From Sphingobium bisphenolivorans (GTDB lineage: Bacteria; Pseudomonadota; Alphaproteobacteria; Sphingomonadales; Sphingomonadaceae): a DNA stretch of 64,000 bases. The position numbers and the translations under genes are program-made. The notes beneath the pieces were generated by a model. The model was given only the letters and a program-made list of their open reading frames with translations, did not search any database and was not told the DNA's origin. Positions 54,583 through 62,487 of this stretch are shown in pieces; within the stretch, counting starts at the first letter, position 1; each line of letters starts with the position of its first letter. The DNA lies in NCBI RefSeq assembly GCF_000412635.1, contig NZ_ASTG01000005.1:62001-126000 (forward strand), read 5' to 3'.

Positions 54583-54664
54583 TCCTGCGCGGGCAGGAGC
54601 CCAGTTCAAACCATAGGGATGTCTCGGCGGTGGGGGTCATGCTCCTGCCTGCGCAGGAGCACAT
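54583..54664. repeat. Extragenic inverted repeat
   Basis: Copies of a GC-rich element at 54583-54600 (CCTGCGCGGGCAGGAG core) and 54641-54660 (GCTCCTGCCTGCGCAGGAGC) in inverted order flank a 40-base spacer between the aminotransferase gene and the DUF2721 gene. The second copy is a perfect hairpin of GCTCCTG/CAGGAGC. These resemble dispersed REP elements of sphingomonads. Confidence 0.7.
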
Positions 54665-54747
54665 AAGGCGTCCGCCTCCGGCCTTTTCTGCCTTGCCATC
54701 CTTCCCGCTATGCGCTGGATAGCGACTATGATGAAAGCCCCGCGCGG

Positions 54748-55224
54748 ATGATCGCCCTTCCGCAAGTTTCCCAGGTCGCGCAAACGATCCAGCTTGCGCT
54801 CGCACCCGTCTTCCTGTTGGCAGGCATTGGCGCTTTCCTGAACGTCTGCGTCGGCCGGCTCGCGCGGATCATCGACCGCGCCCGTCTGGTGGAGGACAAA
54901 ATCCTCACCTCGCGCGGCAAGGAGCATGACCGGATGGTCGGCGAGATCTGCGTGCTCGACCGGCGGATGAGCGTGGTGAACGGCGCGATCTTCCTGTCGG
55001 TGGCCTCGGCCTGCGCGGTCTGCCTGGTCGTCATCCTGCTGTTCGCGGGCAATCTGTTCGGCGCCCATCTCGGCACCCCCATCGCCATCCTGTTCAGCCT
55101 GGCGATGGTGGTGCAGGCGGCGGCGTTCGGCACCTTCATCCAGGAAATCCGGCTGGCGTCGCGCACCATCCACATCCGCAACGAGGTTCTCTACCACAAG
55201 GTGGAGGAGGAAGAGGCGCGATGA
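54748..55224 (+). CDS. DUF2721 family membrane protein
   Basis: A 158-residue protein with three hydrophobic spans (about 17-37, 74-97 and 105-125) and the DUF2721 motif RLARIIDRAR between the first two, followed by basic residues on the cytoplasmic side. Role unknown. Its stop overlaps the start of the next gene by four bases (ATGA), so it is translationally coupled to the [2Fe-2S] protein gene. Confidence 0.87.
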   Translation: MIALPQVSQVAQTIQLALAPVFLLAGIGAFLNVCVGRLARIIDRARLVEDKILTSRGKEHDRMVGEICVLDRRMSVVNGAIFLSVASACAVCLVVILLFAGNLFGAHLGTPIAILFSLAMVVQAAAFGTFIQEIRLASRTIHIRNEVLYHKVEEEEAR

Positions 55225-55769
55225 CGAAGTTCACCGTCAACGACCGCCCGGTTCAGTATCGGATGGACCCGGCGACGCCGCTGCTCTGGGCGCTGCGGGA
55301 TGCGTCGAACCTTACCGGAACCAAATATGGCTGCGGCACGGGCGATTGCGGCGCCTGCACAGTGGACATAGACGGCGCGGCCGTGCGGTCCTGCCAGGTC
55401 ACGATCGCCGCGACGGAGGGAAAGTTCGTCACCACGATCGAGGGGCTTTCGCCCGATCGCGGCCATCCGCTGCAACAGGTGTTCGCCGCCGACAATGTCT
55501 CGCAATGCGGCTATTGCGTGCCGGGCATGATCATGGCGGCGTCGGTGCTGCTGCGGCGGACCAATGATCCGAGCGAGGAAGAGATCGACGCGGCGATCAC
55601 CAATATCTGCCGCTGCGGCATCTATCCCCGGCTGCGCGGCGCGATCCAGCGCGCAGGACGCATCATGCGCGGCGAGGAGCAGGTTGATGCCGTGCCGCCC
55701 TCGGGGATCGCGCCGGAGGACGCGGCGCGAACCGTTCCCGCGCTGAGCCGCTTTCAGCCGAAGCGGTAA
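55221..55769 (+). CDS. [2Fe-2S] subunit of a xanthine oxidase-family molybdoenzyme, orphan
   Basis: A 182-residue iron-sulfur protein. The plant-ferredoxin cluster is bound by Cys38, 43, 46 and 58 (YGCGTGDCGACTV), and the second by Cys96, 99, 130 and 132 (CGYC, CRC). This fits the IorA/CoxS small subunit of isoquinoline 1-oxidoreductase or aldehyde oxidase. The molybdenum-binding large subunit normally follows; here the next gene is on the other strand and unrelated. The C-terminus continues past the usual end by about 25 residues. The gene overlaps the DUF2721 stop by four bases. Confidence 0.9.
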   Translation: MTKFTVNDRPVQYRMDPATPLLWALRDASNLTGTKYGCGTGDCGACTVDIDGAAVRSCQVTIAATEGKFVTTIEGLSPDRGHPLQQVFAADNVSQCGYCVPGMIMAASVLLRRTNDPSEEEIDAAITNICRCGIYPRLRGAIQRAGRIMRGEEQVDAVPPSGIAPEDAARTVPALSRFQPKR

Positions 55770-56563
55770 CCCGATACGGTCCAGCCCAGCACGGTACTGC
55801 GATGATCCAGCTTGGCCGGATCGTCTCCGCCCGCGCCGAGCGCAACCATCAGCGGCAGCAGATGCTCCTCGCGCGGGTGCGCGAAGCGGGCCTCGGGCAG
55901 ATCGGCCCAGCGGGCGACACGCCCCGCGCGGCGGGCTGCATCGGGGTCGGTCACCGCCTCGGTGAGCGCCTCGTCCCAGATACGGGACGGCTCCGTCGCC
56001 TGGGGGCCGCGCACGCGCAGATTGTGGAAGCTCATGCCAGAACCGACGATCAGCACACCCTCCTCCCGCAACGGCGCGAGGGCGCGTCCCGCGGCGATAT
56101 GAGCCTGCGGGTCGAGGTCGCTGCGAAGGGAGAGTTGCGCCACCGGGATGTCCGCGTCGGGCAGCGCCACCTTCATCGGGATGAAGACGCCATGGTCCCA
56201 GCCCCGCTCCTCCTCCCAGCCGGTGGGGAAGCCTGCCTGTTCCAGCAGATCGGCGGCGCTCCGGGCGAGACTCGGCGCGCCGGGGGCGTCCCAGCGCAGC
56301 TGATAGGTGTGCGGCGGGAAGTTGTAATAGTCGAACAGGAGCGAGGGCTTCTGCCCGCCATGCAGTGTGAAGCGCTCCTTCTCCCAATGGCCCGAGATCA
56401 GCAAAATCGCGCGCGACCGCTCCGGCAGGCTGGCGATAAGGCCGGCCAGATAGTCCTGCATGGGATGCCACATCGGGTCGCTGTGGGGGCGCTCAGGATC
56501 GGTCGGGTCCATGAAGAAGCAGGGACCGCCGCCATGGGGGATGAAGATGGCTGGCTGTTTCAT
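55754..56563 (-). CDS. DODA-type extradiol ring-cleavage dioxygenase
   Basis: A 269-residue member of the LigB/YgiD family. The conserved zinc/iron residues are seen in IPHGGGP (His10), ISGHWE and, near the C-terminus, the HPREEH block. Family members open catechols or, in YgiD, act on 3,4-dihydroxyphenylalanine. The substrate here is unknown, and no aromatic pathway is adjacent. The 3' end overlaps the [2Fe-2S] gene by 16 bases. ATG at 56561-56563. Confidence 0.92.
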   Translation of the reverse strand: MKQPAIFIPHGGGPCFFMDPTDPERPHSDPMWHPMQDYLAGLIASLPERSRAILLISGHWEKERFTLHGGQKPSLLFDYYNFPPHTYQLRWDAPGAPSLARSAADLLEQAGFPTGWEEERGWDHGVFIPMKVALPDADIPVAQLSLRSDLDPQAHIAAGRALAPLREEGVLIVGSGMSFHNLRVRGPQATEPSRIWDEALTEAVTDPDAARRAGRVARWADLPEARFAHPREEHLLPLMVALGAGGDDPAKLDHRSTVLGWTVSGYRFG

Positions 56564-56623
56564 GCCTGCAAGGTCGGAGGAGCGCAGGGCGCGCGCAAGC
56601 CGCCGCGCGAGAAACGAAGCGTT

Positions 56624-59197
56624 TCAGCCGGCTTTCACCGCCTCCAGCGCCGGAACGATCGCCTGTGCCAGCGTGGCGCCGGAATAAGGCTTCTTGAGCA
56701 GCGGCACGTCCGTGAACCGCTCCGGCACCTCCAGCCCGTCGCCATATCCGGTGGCGAACAGGAAGGAGACGCCCCGCTCCGCCAGCATCTCTGCAATCGG
56801 CAGGCTGGTTTCATGGCCGAGATTGAAGTCGAGCACGGCGAAATCGAGATCGTTGAGCGAGATCGCCTCGCGCGCCCGGCCGATACTGGACGCCGTGATG
56901 ACCTCCGCGCCCAGATCGCGCAGCGCATCCTCGCCGTCCATCGCGATGATCATATTGTCCTCGACCAGCAGGACATTGCGGCCCTTGAGCAATTCGGGCG
57001 TCGGCGGCGCAGGAGGAGTCGGACGATCTGCCCGCGCTGCCTCGGGCATGACGGAGACGACATGGACCGACGGCACGCAGAAATGCGCTTCCAGTCCCGA
57101 AAGCCGAAAGTGGATCTCCGCCTTGCCGCTGAGATCATAGGGGATGGACCGCTCGATCACGGTCGAGCCGAAGCCGCGCCGCGTCGGCGCGACGACGGCA
57201 GGCCCGCCGATCTCGCTCCAGTGCAGCAAAAGGCTCCCTTCTGCATCGACCTTCCAGTCGATGATGACGCTGCCGCTGTCCGACAAGGCGCCATATTTGG
57301 CGGCGTTGGTCAGCATCTCGTGGATGACGAGGGCCAGCACCGTGAAGGCGGCAGGGGTCAGCAGCACATTGGGACCCGACAGGCGGACCCGGTCTCGCCG
57401 ATCACCCAAATAGGCGGCGGCCTCGATTTCGATCAGGTCGCGCAAGGGCGCGGGCGCCCAGCGGTCTGCGGTGATCTGGTCATGCGCGCGGGCGAGCGCA
57501 TGCACCCGGCTTTCGAGCGTGCCGATGAAGTCCTCGACCGAGCCTGCGCTGTCCCGGGTCTGGGACATCAGCCCGCGGATCAGCGACAGGATGTTGCGGA
57601 CCCGATGGTTGAGCTCGGCGATCAGCAGTTCCTGCTTCTCATGCGCCCTTTGGCGCTCCTCATTGGCCGAGTCGGCCAGCCGCAGAACGACTTCCAGCAG
57701 CGCCTTGCGCAGCGCTTCGGCGACGCGCATCTCGGCGGCATTGAAGGGGATGGCGGTGCCGCGCACCAACTGCGACCATTCCTCGAAGCTCTTGCGCGGC
57801 GTCAGGCGTGGTCCGTGGGGACCATATTCGACATGCTTTTCCTGATTGCCCGCCCAGCGCACCGATCGAAGCTGCTCCGCCCGGAACAGCACGACATAAT
57901 CACGCGGGCGGCGCGAGAGGGGCAGAGCCAGCAGGCCGGCCGCGCGGTCGGCAAAGGCGGCGGCCTCCGGCATGATCTTCGACAGATTGTCGGTGGTGAA
58001 GAGTTGGCCCGCCGCATTGCGGTTCAGCATCGCGACGATGGCGGCGAAGGCTGCCGGCTCCGGCGTCAGCCCGGAAAAGGTCATCTGCCCATCGACATAG
58101 ACGCCCACCCCATCCGCCGGGATCGTGTCGAAGATGGTGTCGCCCAGCCAGCGCGCATTGGACAGCAGATCATGGTCCTGCGCCACGGCGGACATCAGCC
58201 GGTCGGCCACCTGCCGAGCCCTGCCCTCATAGAGCGCCGTCTCGCTGCGTTCGCGGCTCTCCAGCATCATCGAAAAGATCTGGCCGAACAATTCGGCCGC
58301 GCTGCGCTGCGCGAAACTCGGGAGGCGCGGCGCATAATGGTGGCAGGCGAACAGGCCCCACAGCTTGCCGTCGACGATGATCGAAATGGAGAGCGAAGCG
58401 CCCACGCCCATATTACCGAGATATTCGATATGGATCGGCGACACCGCGCGGGTGAGGCAGAGCGACATGTCGAGCGCGGCGCCGGATGGGTCAAGCTGTG
58501 GCACGATCGGCACCGGCACCGCCTTCACATCGGCGATGACGCGGAAGATATTGCGCATGTAGAGCGCGCGGGCCTGCACCGGAATATCGGACGCGGGGTA
58601 ATGCAGTCCAAAGAAACTATCGATGCCGGGGCGCAGCGCTTCCGCCACCACTTCCCCATCGCCCCCGTCGCTGAAGCGATAGACCATGACCCGGTCGAAT
58701 CCGGTGAGCGCCCTCACCTGACGCGCGCCGTCGCGCAGGAAGGCGGTCATCCCGTCCGTCTGCGCCAGCCGCGACACCATGGACCGGACCATGCTGCTCG
58801 CCTCCAGTTCATCGGCGGAGGCAGGCTCGGCCTCGATCACGACCAGCGAACCGGAAAAATGCACGGCGACGTCGAAGGGCGGCAGGCCGTCGATAAGCGT
58901 CAGCGAAAAGGCGCGCTCCACCGCGTCGGGTCCGCGCAGCAGGGTGATGCGGTTGCGCAGGCTGTGGATCGCCTCGCCCCGAAAAATCCCGCTGATCGGC
59001 TTGCCCAGCATCTCTTCCGGGCCAAAGCCGATGAAATCGGCGCTGTTGGCGGAAACCCGCGACACCAGCCAGTCGGCCGTCAGCGCCATCAGGAAGCCGA
59101 AGGGCTGGACCTGGCCGAGCACATGGATCGGCTCGCGATCGCAATTTGTCAGGTCGACGTCGAAGCCACCCGCAGGGGTTTCGCCGCGCTCATCCAT
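56624..59197 (-). CDS. bphP: Bacteriophytochrome with HWE/HisKA_2 kinase and receiver domain
   Basis: An 857-residue red/far-red photoreceptor kinase. The N-terminal PAS domain carries Cys19 in LTNCDREPIH, the biliverdin attachment site. The GAF domain has PASDIP (201-206) and SPIHIEYLGNMGV; the PHY tongue has VRWAG and PRKSF. The kinase has LNHRVRN (His531) and an ATPase block IHEMLTNAAKYG. A receiver domain at the end has phosphoacceptor Asp790 in LDFNLG. Such fused hybrid kinases relay light to general stress regulators. The gene starts inside the end of bphO (8-base overlap), with ATG at 59195-59197. Confidence 0.97.
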   Translation of the reverse strand: MDERGETPAGGFDVDLTNCDREPIHVLGQVQPFGFLMALTADWLVSRVSANSADFIGFGPEEMLGKPISGIFRGEAIHSLRNRITLLRGPDAVERAFSLTLIDGLPPFDVAVHFSGSLVVIEAEPASADELEASSMVRSMVSRLAQTDGMTAFLRDGARQVRALTGFDRVMVYRFSDGGDGEVVAEALRPGIDSFFGLHYPASDIPVQARALYMRNIFRVIADVKAVPVPIVPQLDPSGAALDMSLCLTRAVSPIHIEYLGNMGVGASLSISIIVDGKLWGLFACHHYAPRLPSFAQRSAAELFGQIFSMMLESRERSETALYEGRARQVADRLMSAVAQDHDLLSNARWLGDTIFDTIPADGVGVYVDGQMTFSGLTPEPAAFAAIVAMLNRNAAGQLFTTDNLSKIMPEAAAFADRAAGLLALPLSRRPRDYVVLFRAEQLRSVRWAGNQEKHVEYGPHGPRLTPRKSFEEWSQLVRGTAIPFNAAEMRVAEALRKALLEVVLRLADSANEERQRAHEKQELLIAELNHRVRNILSLIRGLMSQTRDSAGSVEDFIGTLESRVHALARAHDQITADRWAPAPLRDLIEIEAAAYLGDRRDRVRLSGPNVLLTPAAFTVLALVIHEMLTNAAKYGALSDSGSVIIDWKVDAEGSLLLHWSEIGGPAVVAPTRRGFGSTVIERSIPYDLSGKAEIHFRLSGLEAHFCVPSVHVVSVMPEAARADRPTPPAPPTPELLKGRNVLLVEDNMIIAMDGEDALRDLGAEVITASSIGRAREAISLNDLDFAVLDFNLGHETSLPIAEMLAERGVSFLFATGYGDGLEVPERFTDVPLLKKPYSGATLAQAIVPALEAVKAG

Positions 59198-59729
59198 TGC
59201 CGGCAGCCATCTCCGCCCGTGCCGCTGCCTCGAACAGGCCGAAAGCAGCCTCCGCGCCGCGCACCGCCTGGTTCATCCAGTCGGCGTCACCATCATCTGC
59301 CGCCGCGTCTAGTCTTTCCTGGAAGGCGATCCATCCACCCTTGTCATGCACCGCCGAGAGATAGGCATGCGGCAGGTCCGATCCGACGCGCCGCGCCAGC
59401 ACCGCGCCGCCGAGCCGCGATCCTTCGAGCGCGTAGAGCGCGCCCCAGCGAAACCCCTCGCCCTCGGCCCCGTTAATGTCCAGTGAGGGCGGCAGCACCT
59501 CGCCCAGGGCGGCCAAATCCTCCGCCAGCAAGGCAAGCCGGGAGGCATCAGGCCGCGCCACCGCCTCCAACGGCACCAGCGCGCGGGCATGCGCCCTCAG
59601 AAAAGAGGCATAGCTGCGCACATCCGACAGCGTGAAATGGGTAAACAGATCATCGACCCGCTGGTGGCTGGCGGTCGTCGCCTGTCGCAAGGCCTGTCGG
59701 GCACGGCCGGCATGGGTCGGGTTCGTCAC
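59190..59729 (-). CDS. bphO: Biliverdin-producing heme oxygenase
   Basis: A 179-residue heme oxygenase that opens heme to biliverdin, the chromophore of the phytochrome encoded next. His22 in TTASHQRVDD is the heme ligand, and GxxxG-like GSRLGGAVL forms the distal helix. The start is GTG at 59727-59729. The stop overlaps the bphP start by 8 bases, so the pair is translated from one mRNA. Iron release is a side effect of the reaction. Confidence 0.95.
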   Translation of the reverse strand: MTNPTHAGRARQALRQATTASHQRVDDLFTHFTLSDVRSYASFLRAHARALVPLEAVARPDASRLALLAEDLAALGEVLPPSLDINGAEGEGFRWGALYALEGSRLGGAVLARRVGSDLPHAYLSAVHDKGGWIAFQERLDAAADDGDADWMNQAVRGAEAAFGLFEAAARAEMAAGNG

Positions 59730-59976
59730 ATCACATCCCTAGGAACTGTTTACTATCTCCGCCTTGATCTGAATCAGCCTTGCGAAGATGTCTGGCCCGC
59801 CAAGGCCAAAATTCTGGCAAAGAAACCTCGCTGCGCCCAAAGTCGAACAATGTCCACCATGGGGATCGATATTCTTTCTGAAGGCTGACAGACAGGTTCA
59901 GCATCATGTCATCGCAACAAAGATAAACAGGAAGCATGCGGGGCTTCTCGCCCCAGAGACAATGAAGGCAAATGGC

Positions 59977-60828
59977 ATGTTGAAGAAAATGATGCTGGCT
60001 GGACTGATGGCCGCGACAGTCCTTGGCGGGATTGCGCCCGCTTATGCCCAGCGGGGTGAAGGCGGCGCTTGGCGCGGCCGGGGCGGCGAACAGTCGGGCC
60101 GGGCCGATGGCGGCGCGCGCGGCGGCGGCGATGCGCGTCCGCAGCGGCAGTGGCAAGGCGGCGAGATGCGCCAGCAGCAGCAGGCAGGGCGTTGGCAGCA
60201 GCGCGGCGGCGACCGCGCGGTGCAGGCTCAGCCGCAATGGCGCGGCAATGAGGGCCGGGTTGAGCAGCGCGCTCCCTCCGTCAACATGCGCTGGAATCGC
60301 GCCGAGCAGCGTTACGACGTGACGCAGCGCGGTGACGACAGAAATCGCGACGGCCGCCGCGATTGGCAGGGCGACCGCCGCTGGGACGGGCAGCGTGACG
60401 ATAATCGCTGGCGCGACAATGACCGGCGCGACACCCGCACCGGCCGCGCCTGGAGCGGAAACAACTGGAATGATGGCCGCCGCTTCGATGATCGGACGCG
60501 CTGGTCGGGGCAGCGGCGCTGGGACAGCGGCTGGCGCAATGACCGGCGCTACGACTGGTCCAGCTATCGCTCACGCTATGGCGACCGCTATCGGATCGGG
60601 CGCTATTATGCGCCGAGCGGATGGGGTTATGGTTATTCGCGGTTCAGCGTCGGGATCTTCCTGAACAGCCTGCTCTACGCGAATAATTATTGGATCGACG
60701 ATCCTTATTCCTACCGCCTGCCGCCCGCTTACGGCACGCTGCGCTGGATCCGCTATTATGACGATGCGCTGCTGGTCGACATTCGCGACGGCTATGTGGT
60801 CGACGTGATCCACGAGTTCTTCTGGTAA
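59977..60828 (+). CDS. RcnB family exported protein
   Basis: A 283-residue protein. A signal peptide (MLKKMMLAGLMAATVLGGIAPAYA) is followed by a long Gly/Arg/Gln/Asp-rich region of about 165 residues and an RcnB domain at the C-terminus with YRLPPAYGTLRWIRYYDDALLVDIRDGYVVDVIHEFFW-like residues; the last four are EFFW. RcnB proteins in E. coli affect nickel and cobalt efflux, but this long disordered version may serve another role in the envelope. An ATG five codons upstream (59962) is an alternative start. Divergent from bphO; a terminator follows. Confidence 0.87.
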   Translation: MLKKMMLAGLMAATVLGGIAPAYAQRGEGGAWRGRGGEQSGRADGGARGGGDARPQRQWQGGEMRQQQQAGRWQQRGGDRAVQAQPQWRGNEGRVEQRAPSVNMRWNRAEQRYDVTQRGDDRNRDGRRDWQGDRRWDGQRDDNRWRDNDRRDTRTGRAWSGNNWNDGRRFDDRTRWSGQRRWDSGWRNDRRYDWSSYRSRYGDRYRIGRYYAPSGWGYGYSRFSVGIFLNSLLYANNYWIDDPYSYRLPPAYGTLRWIRYYDDALLVDIRDGYVVDVIHEFFW

Positions 60829-60874
60829 GCGGGGAAGAGCTGATTGGCTCCTGAACTGATCTTCAGGAAGAACT

Positions 60875-60904
60875 GGGCCCGGAGCCGCGCTCCGGGCCCT
60901 TTTC
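60875..60904 (+). terminator. Intrinsic terminator after the first RcnB gene
   Basis: Perfect 11-base stem (60875-60885 GGGCCCGGAGC, 60889-60899 GCTCCGGGCCC) with a three-base loop, followed by TTTTC. It lies 46 bases downstream of the stop. Confidence 0.92.
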
Positions 60905-60942
60905 ATTTGCATGGGAGACGCCAGCGATGGCAGGAAAGCGCC

Positions 60943-61620
60943 ATGACCGACCTTGTTGATGATGGTGGCATCGTTTCCCCGGCGCGGGCAGCGATCGGCG
61001 ATGCCGTACGCGCACGGCTGGACCGCAATCCGATGGTCAGCCGGATCGATTCGCCGCATCTGGAAATCTATGGACGGCAGGATTTCCTGTCGCGGGAGGA
61101 GACTGCCGGGCTGCGGGCGCTGATCGACGCCGACGCGAAGCCCTCCACTCTCTTTTCCGGCAGCGCCAATGCCGATTACCGCACCAGCCACAGCTGCAAC
61201 CTCATCCCCTGGGAGCCCCTGGTGAAGACGGTCAGCGACCGCATCTGCGCGCTCACCGGCCTGTCGCCTGAAAATGGCGAAAGCCTGCAGGGGCAGCGCT
61301 ACACGCCGGGCCAGGAATATAAGGTCCACTGCGACTATTTCCCGGTGACGGCGAGCTATTGGCCGGCGATGCTGAAAACCGGCGGGCAACGCTGCTGGAC
61401 GGCGATGATCTATCTTTCAGCCGTCGAGGCAGGGGGTGAGACGCATTTCCCCCGCTGCGAGTTCATGGTGCCGCCGGTCGAGGGCATGATCCTCATCTGG
61501 AACAATCTGGACCGCGAGGGCGCGCCCAATCCCTTCAGCCTGCACGCCGCGCGGCCGGTGGAAAGCGGCACCAAATATGTCGTCACCAAATGGTTTCGCG
61601 AGCGGAGATGGACCGCATGA
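60943..61620 (+). CDS. 2-oxoglutarate/Fe(II)-dependent oxygenase, prolyl 4-hydroxylase-like
   Basis: A 225-residue dioxygenase. Iron ligands are His129 and Asp131 (HCDYF) and His201; Lys211 (GTKYVVTKW) would bind the 2-oxoglutarate carboxylate. The YTPGQEYK and GGETHFPR motifs are typical of the prolyl 4-hydroxylase alpha subunit group. Acts in the cytoplasm (no signal). Target unknown. ATG at 60943 with AGGAAAG upstream. Lies between the two RcnB genes, with the first one's terminator before it. Confidence 0.92.
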   Translation: MTDLVDDGGIVSPARAAIGDAVRARLDRNPMVSRIDSPHLEIYGRQDFLSREETAGLRALIDADAKPSTLFSGSANADYRTSHSCNLIPWEPLVKTVSDRICALTGLSPENGESLQGQRYTPGQEYKVHCDYFPVTASYWPAMLKTGGQRCWTAMIYLSAVEAGGETHFPRCEFMVPPVEGMILIWNNLDREGAPNPFSLHAARPVESGTKYVVTKWFRERRWTA

Positions 61621-61796
61621 GAGGCTCGCACGGCTGATACACATTGCGACATAAATGACTGATAGCTGACAGCTTCATTCCCGGCCTGTTCAGCGGCGCT
61701 CCCCCATAAGGATGCTGTTGGCGGCGGAAACCCATTTCGCAGATGAGGGTTTTACCGTCACCACAGTTCAGCGACACGCTGATGGGAGAAGAAAAT

Positions 61797-62267
61797 ATGC
61801 GTAAGATGATCATCCTTGGCCTGATGGCCGCTGCCGTGATGCCCAGCGCCGTCATGGCGCAGTCCCGAGGCGAGGTGCGCGACAGTGCGCGCGACCTGCG
61901 CCAGGAACAGCGCGAACTGCGCGACGCCCAGCGCTATGGCGATCGCCGCGATGTGCGCGAGCAGCGGCGCGACGTGCGCGATGCCCGGCAGGAGCTGCGC
62001 GAGGATTGGCGCGACTATCGCCGCTCGCACCGCGACGTCTATCGCGGCGGCAACTGGCGCGCGCCCTTCCGCTACAATCGCTGGGAAGCCGGTTCGCAGC
62101 TGCGCCCAAGCTATTACAACTCGCGCTACTATATCACTGACTATGACCGCTATCGTCTGCAGCGCCCCGGCCGTAACCTTCAGTGGGTGAGGCACTATAA
62201 TGACGTGCTGCTGGTGAATGTGCGGACCGGCCGCGTGGTCGAGGTGCATCGCGGCTTCTTCTGGTAA
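61797..62267 (+). CDS. Second RcnB family exported protein
   Basis: A 156-residue protein with a signal peptide (MRKMIILGLMAAAVMPSAVMAQ). The middle is Arg/Glu/Asp-rich with repeats such as RDVREQRRDVRDARQELRE that would form a charged helix. The C-terminus is an RcnB domain of about 45 residues ending RGFFW, as in the first RcnB gene. GGGAGAAGAAAAT precedes the ATG at 61797. A second signal-bearing RcnB protein in 2 kb suggests tandem duplication. Function unknown, possibly metal related. Confidence 0.85.
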   Translation: MRKMIILGLMAAAVMPSAVMAQSRGEVRDSARDLRQEQRELRDAQRYGDRRDVREQRRDVRDARQELREDWRDYRRSHRDVYRGGNWRAPFRYNRWEAGSQLRPSYYNSRYYITDYDRYRLQRPGRNLQWVRHYNDVLLVNVRTGRVVEVHRGFFW

Positions 62268-62282
62268 GAAGCGCCAAATCCC

Positions 62283-62335
62283 AAAAAAGCAGCGGCTCCG
62301 AACCTACGTGGGTTCGGAGCCGTTCTGCTTTTTAG
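62283..62335 (+). terminator. Intrinsic terminator after the second RcnB gene
   Basis: Stem GGCTCCGAACC (62294-62304) / GGTTCGGAGCC (62311-62321) with a short loop, then CTGCTTTTT. A tract of A on the 5' side (62283-62288) makes it bidirectional, so it could also end minus-strand transcripts. Confidence 0.9.
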
Positions 62336-62487
62336 GCGACCCGTAAGGGGCCCCTCCCCTTGGCCGCGCCGCTCGTCTCCGAGCGGGCGCGGCCGACAGC
62401 GCGCTCTAGGGCGCGCCATCAGTCCGAAAGGGGGTGGACCAGTTATTAGAACGTTTACCGGACCTGAATGTTCCCCAAGGGTTCCGC
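62336..62487. other. Structured GC-rich spacer between RcnB gene and lysK
   Basis: No open gene is seen in this 152-base spacer. It contains a strong hairpin, arms 62362-62375 and 62380-62394 (GGCCGCGCCGCTCG and its near-complement), then GCGCGC/GCGCGC-like repeats and a final AT-rich part GTTATTAGAACGTTTACC. It may contain a small RNA, the lysK terminator region or decayed repeats. I could not match it to a known RNA class. Confidence 0.4.

Noticed and set aside
55802..59476. Very long plus-strand open frame (over 1200 codons) antisense to bphP, bphO and the dioxygenase gene
   Set aside because: It arises from high GC content; its translation is low in family-like motifs, rich in Arg/Asp/His, and three well-supported genes occupy the opposite strand.
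61621..61796. EcfG-type general stress promoter (GGAAC-N17-GTT) upstream of the second RcnB gene
   Set aside because: The nearest match (GGAAAC, 17 bases, GTT) has an extra A in the -35 box, so it is too weak to claim.
62336..62487. SRP RNA or tRNA gene in the spacer beside lysK
   Set aside because: I see hairpins but not the conserved SRP loop motif or a cloverleaf with TTC-G-type arm, so no RNA gene is claimed.
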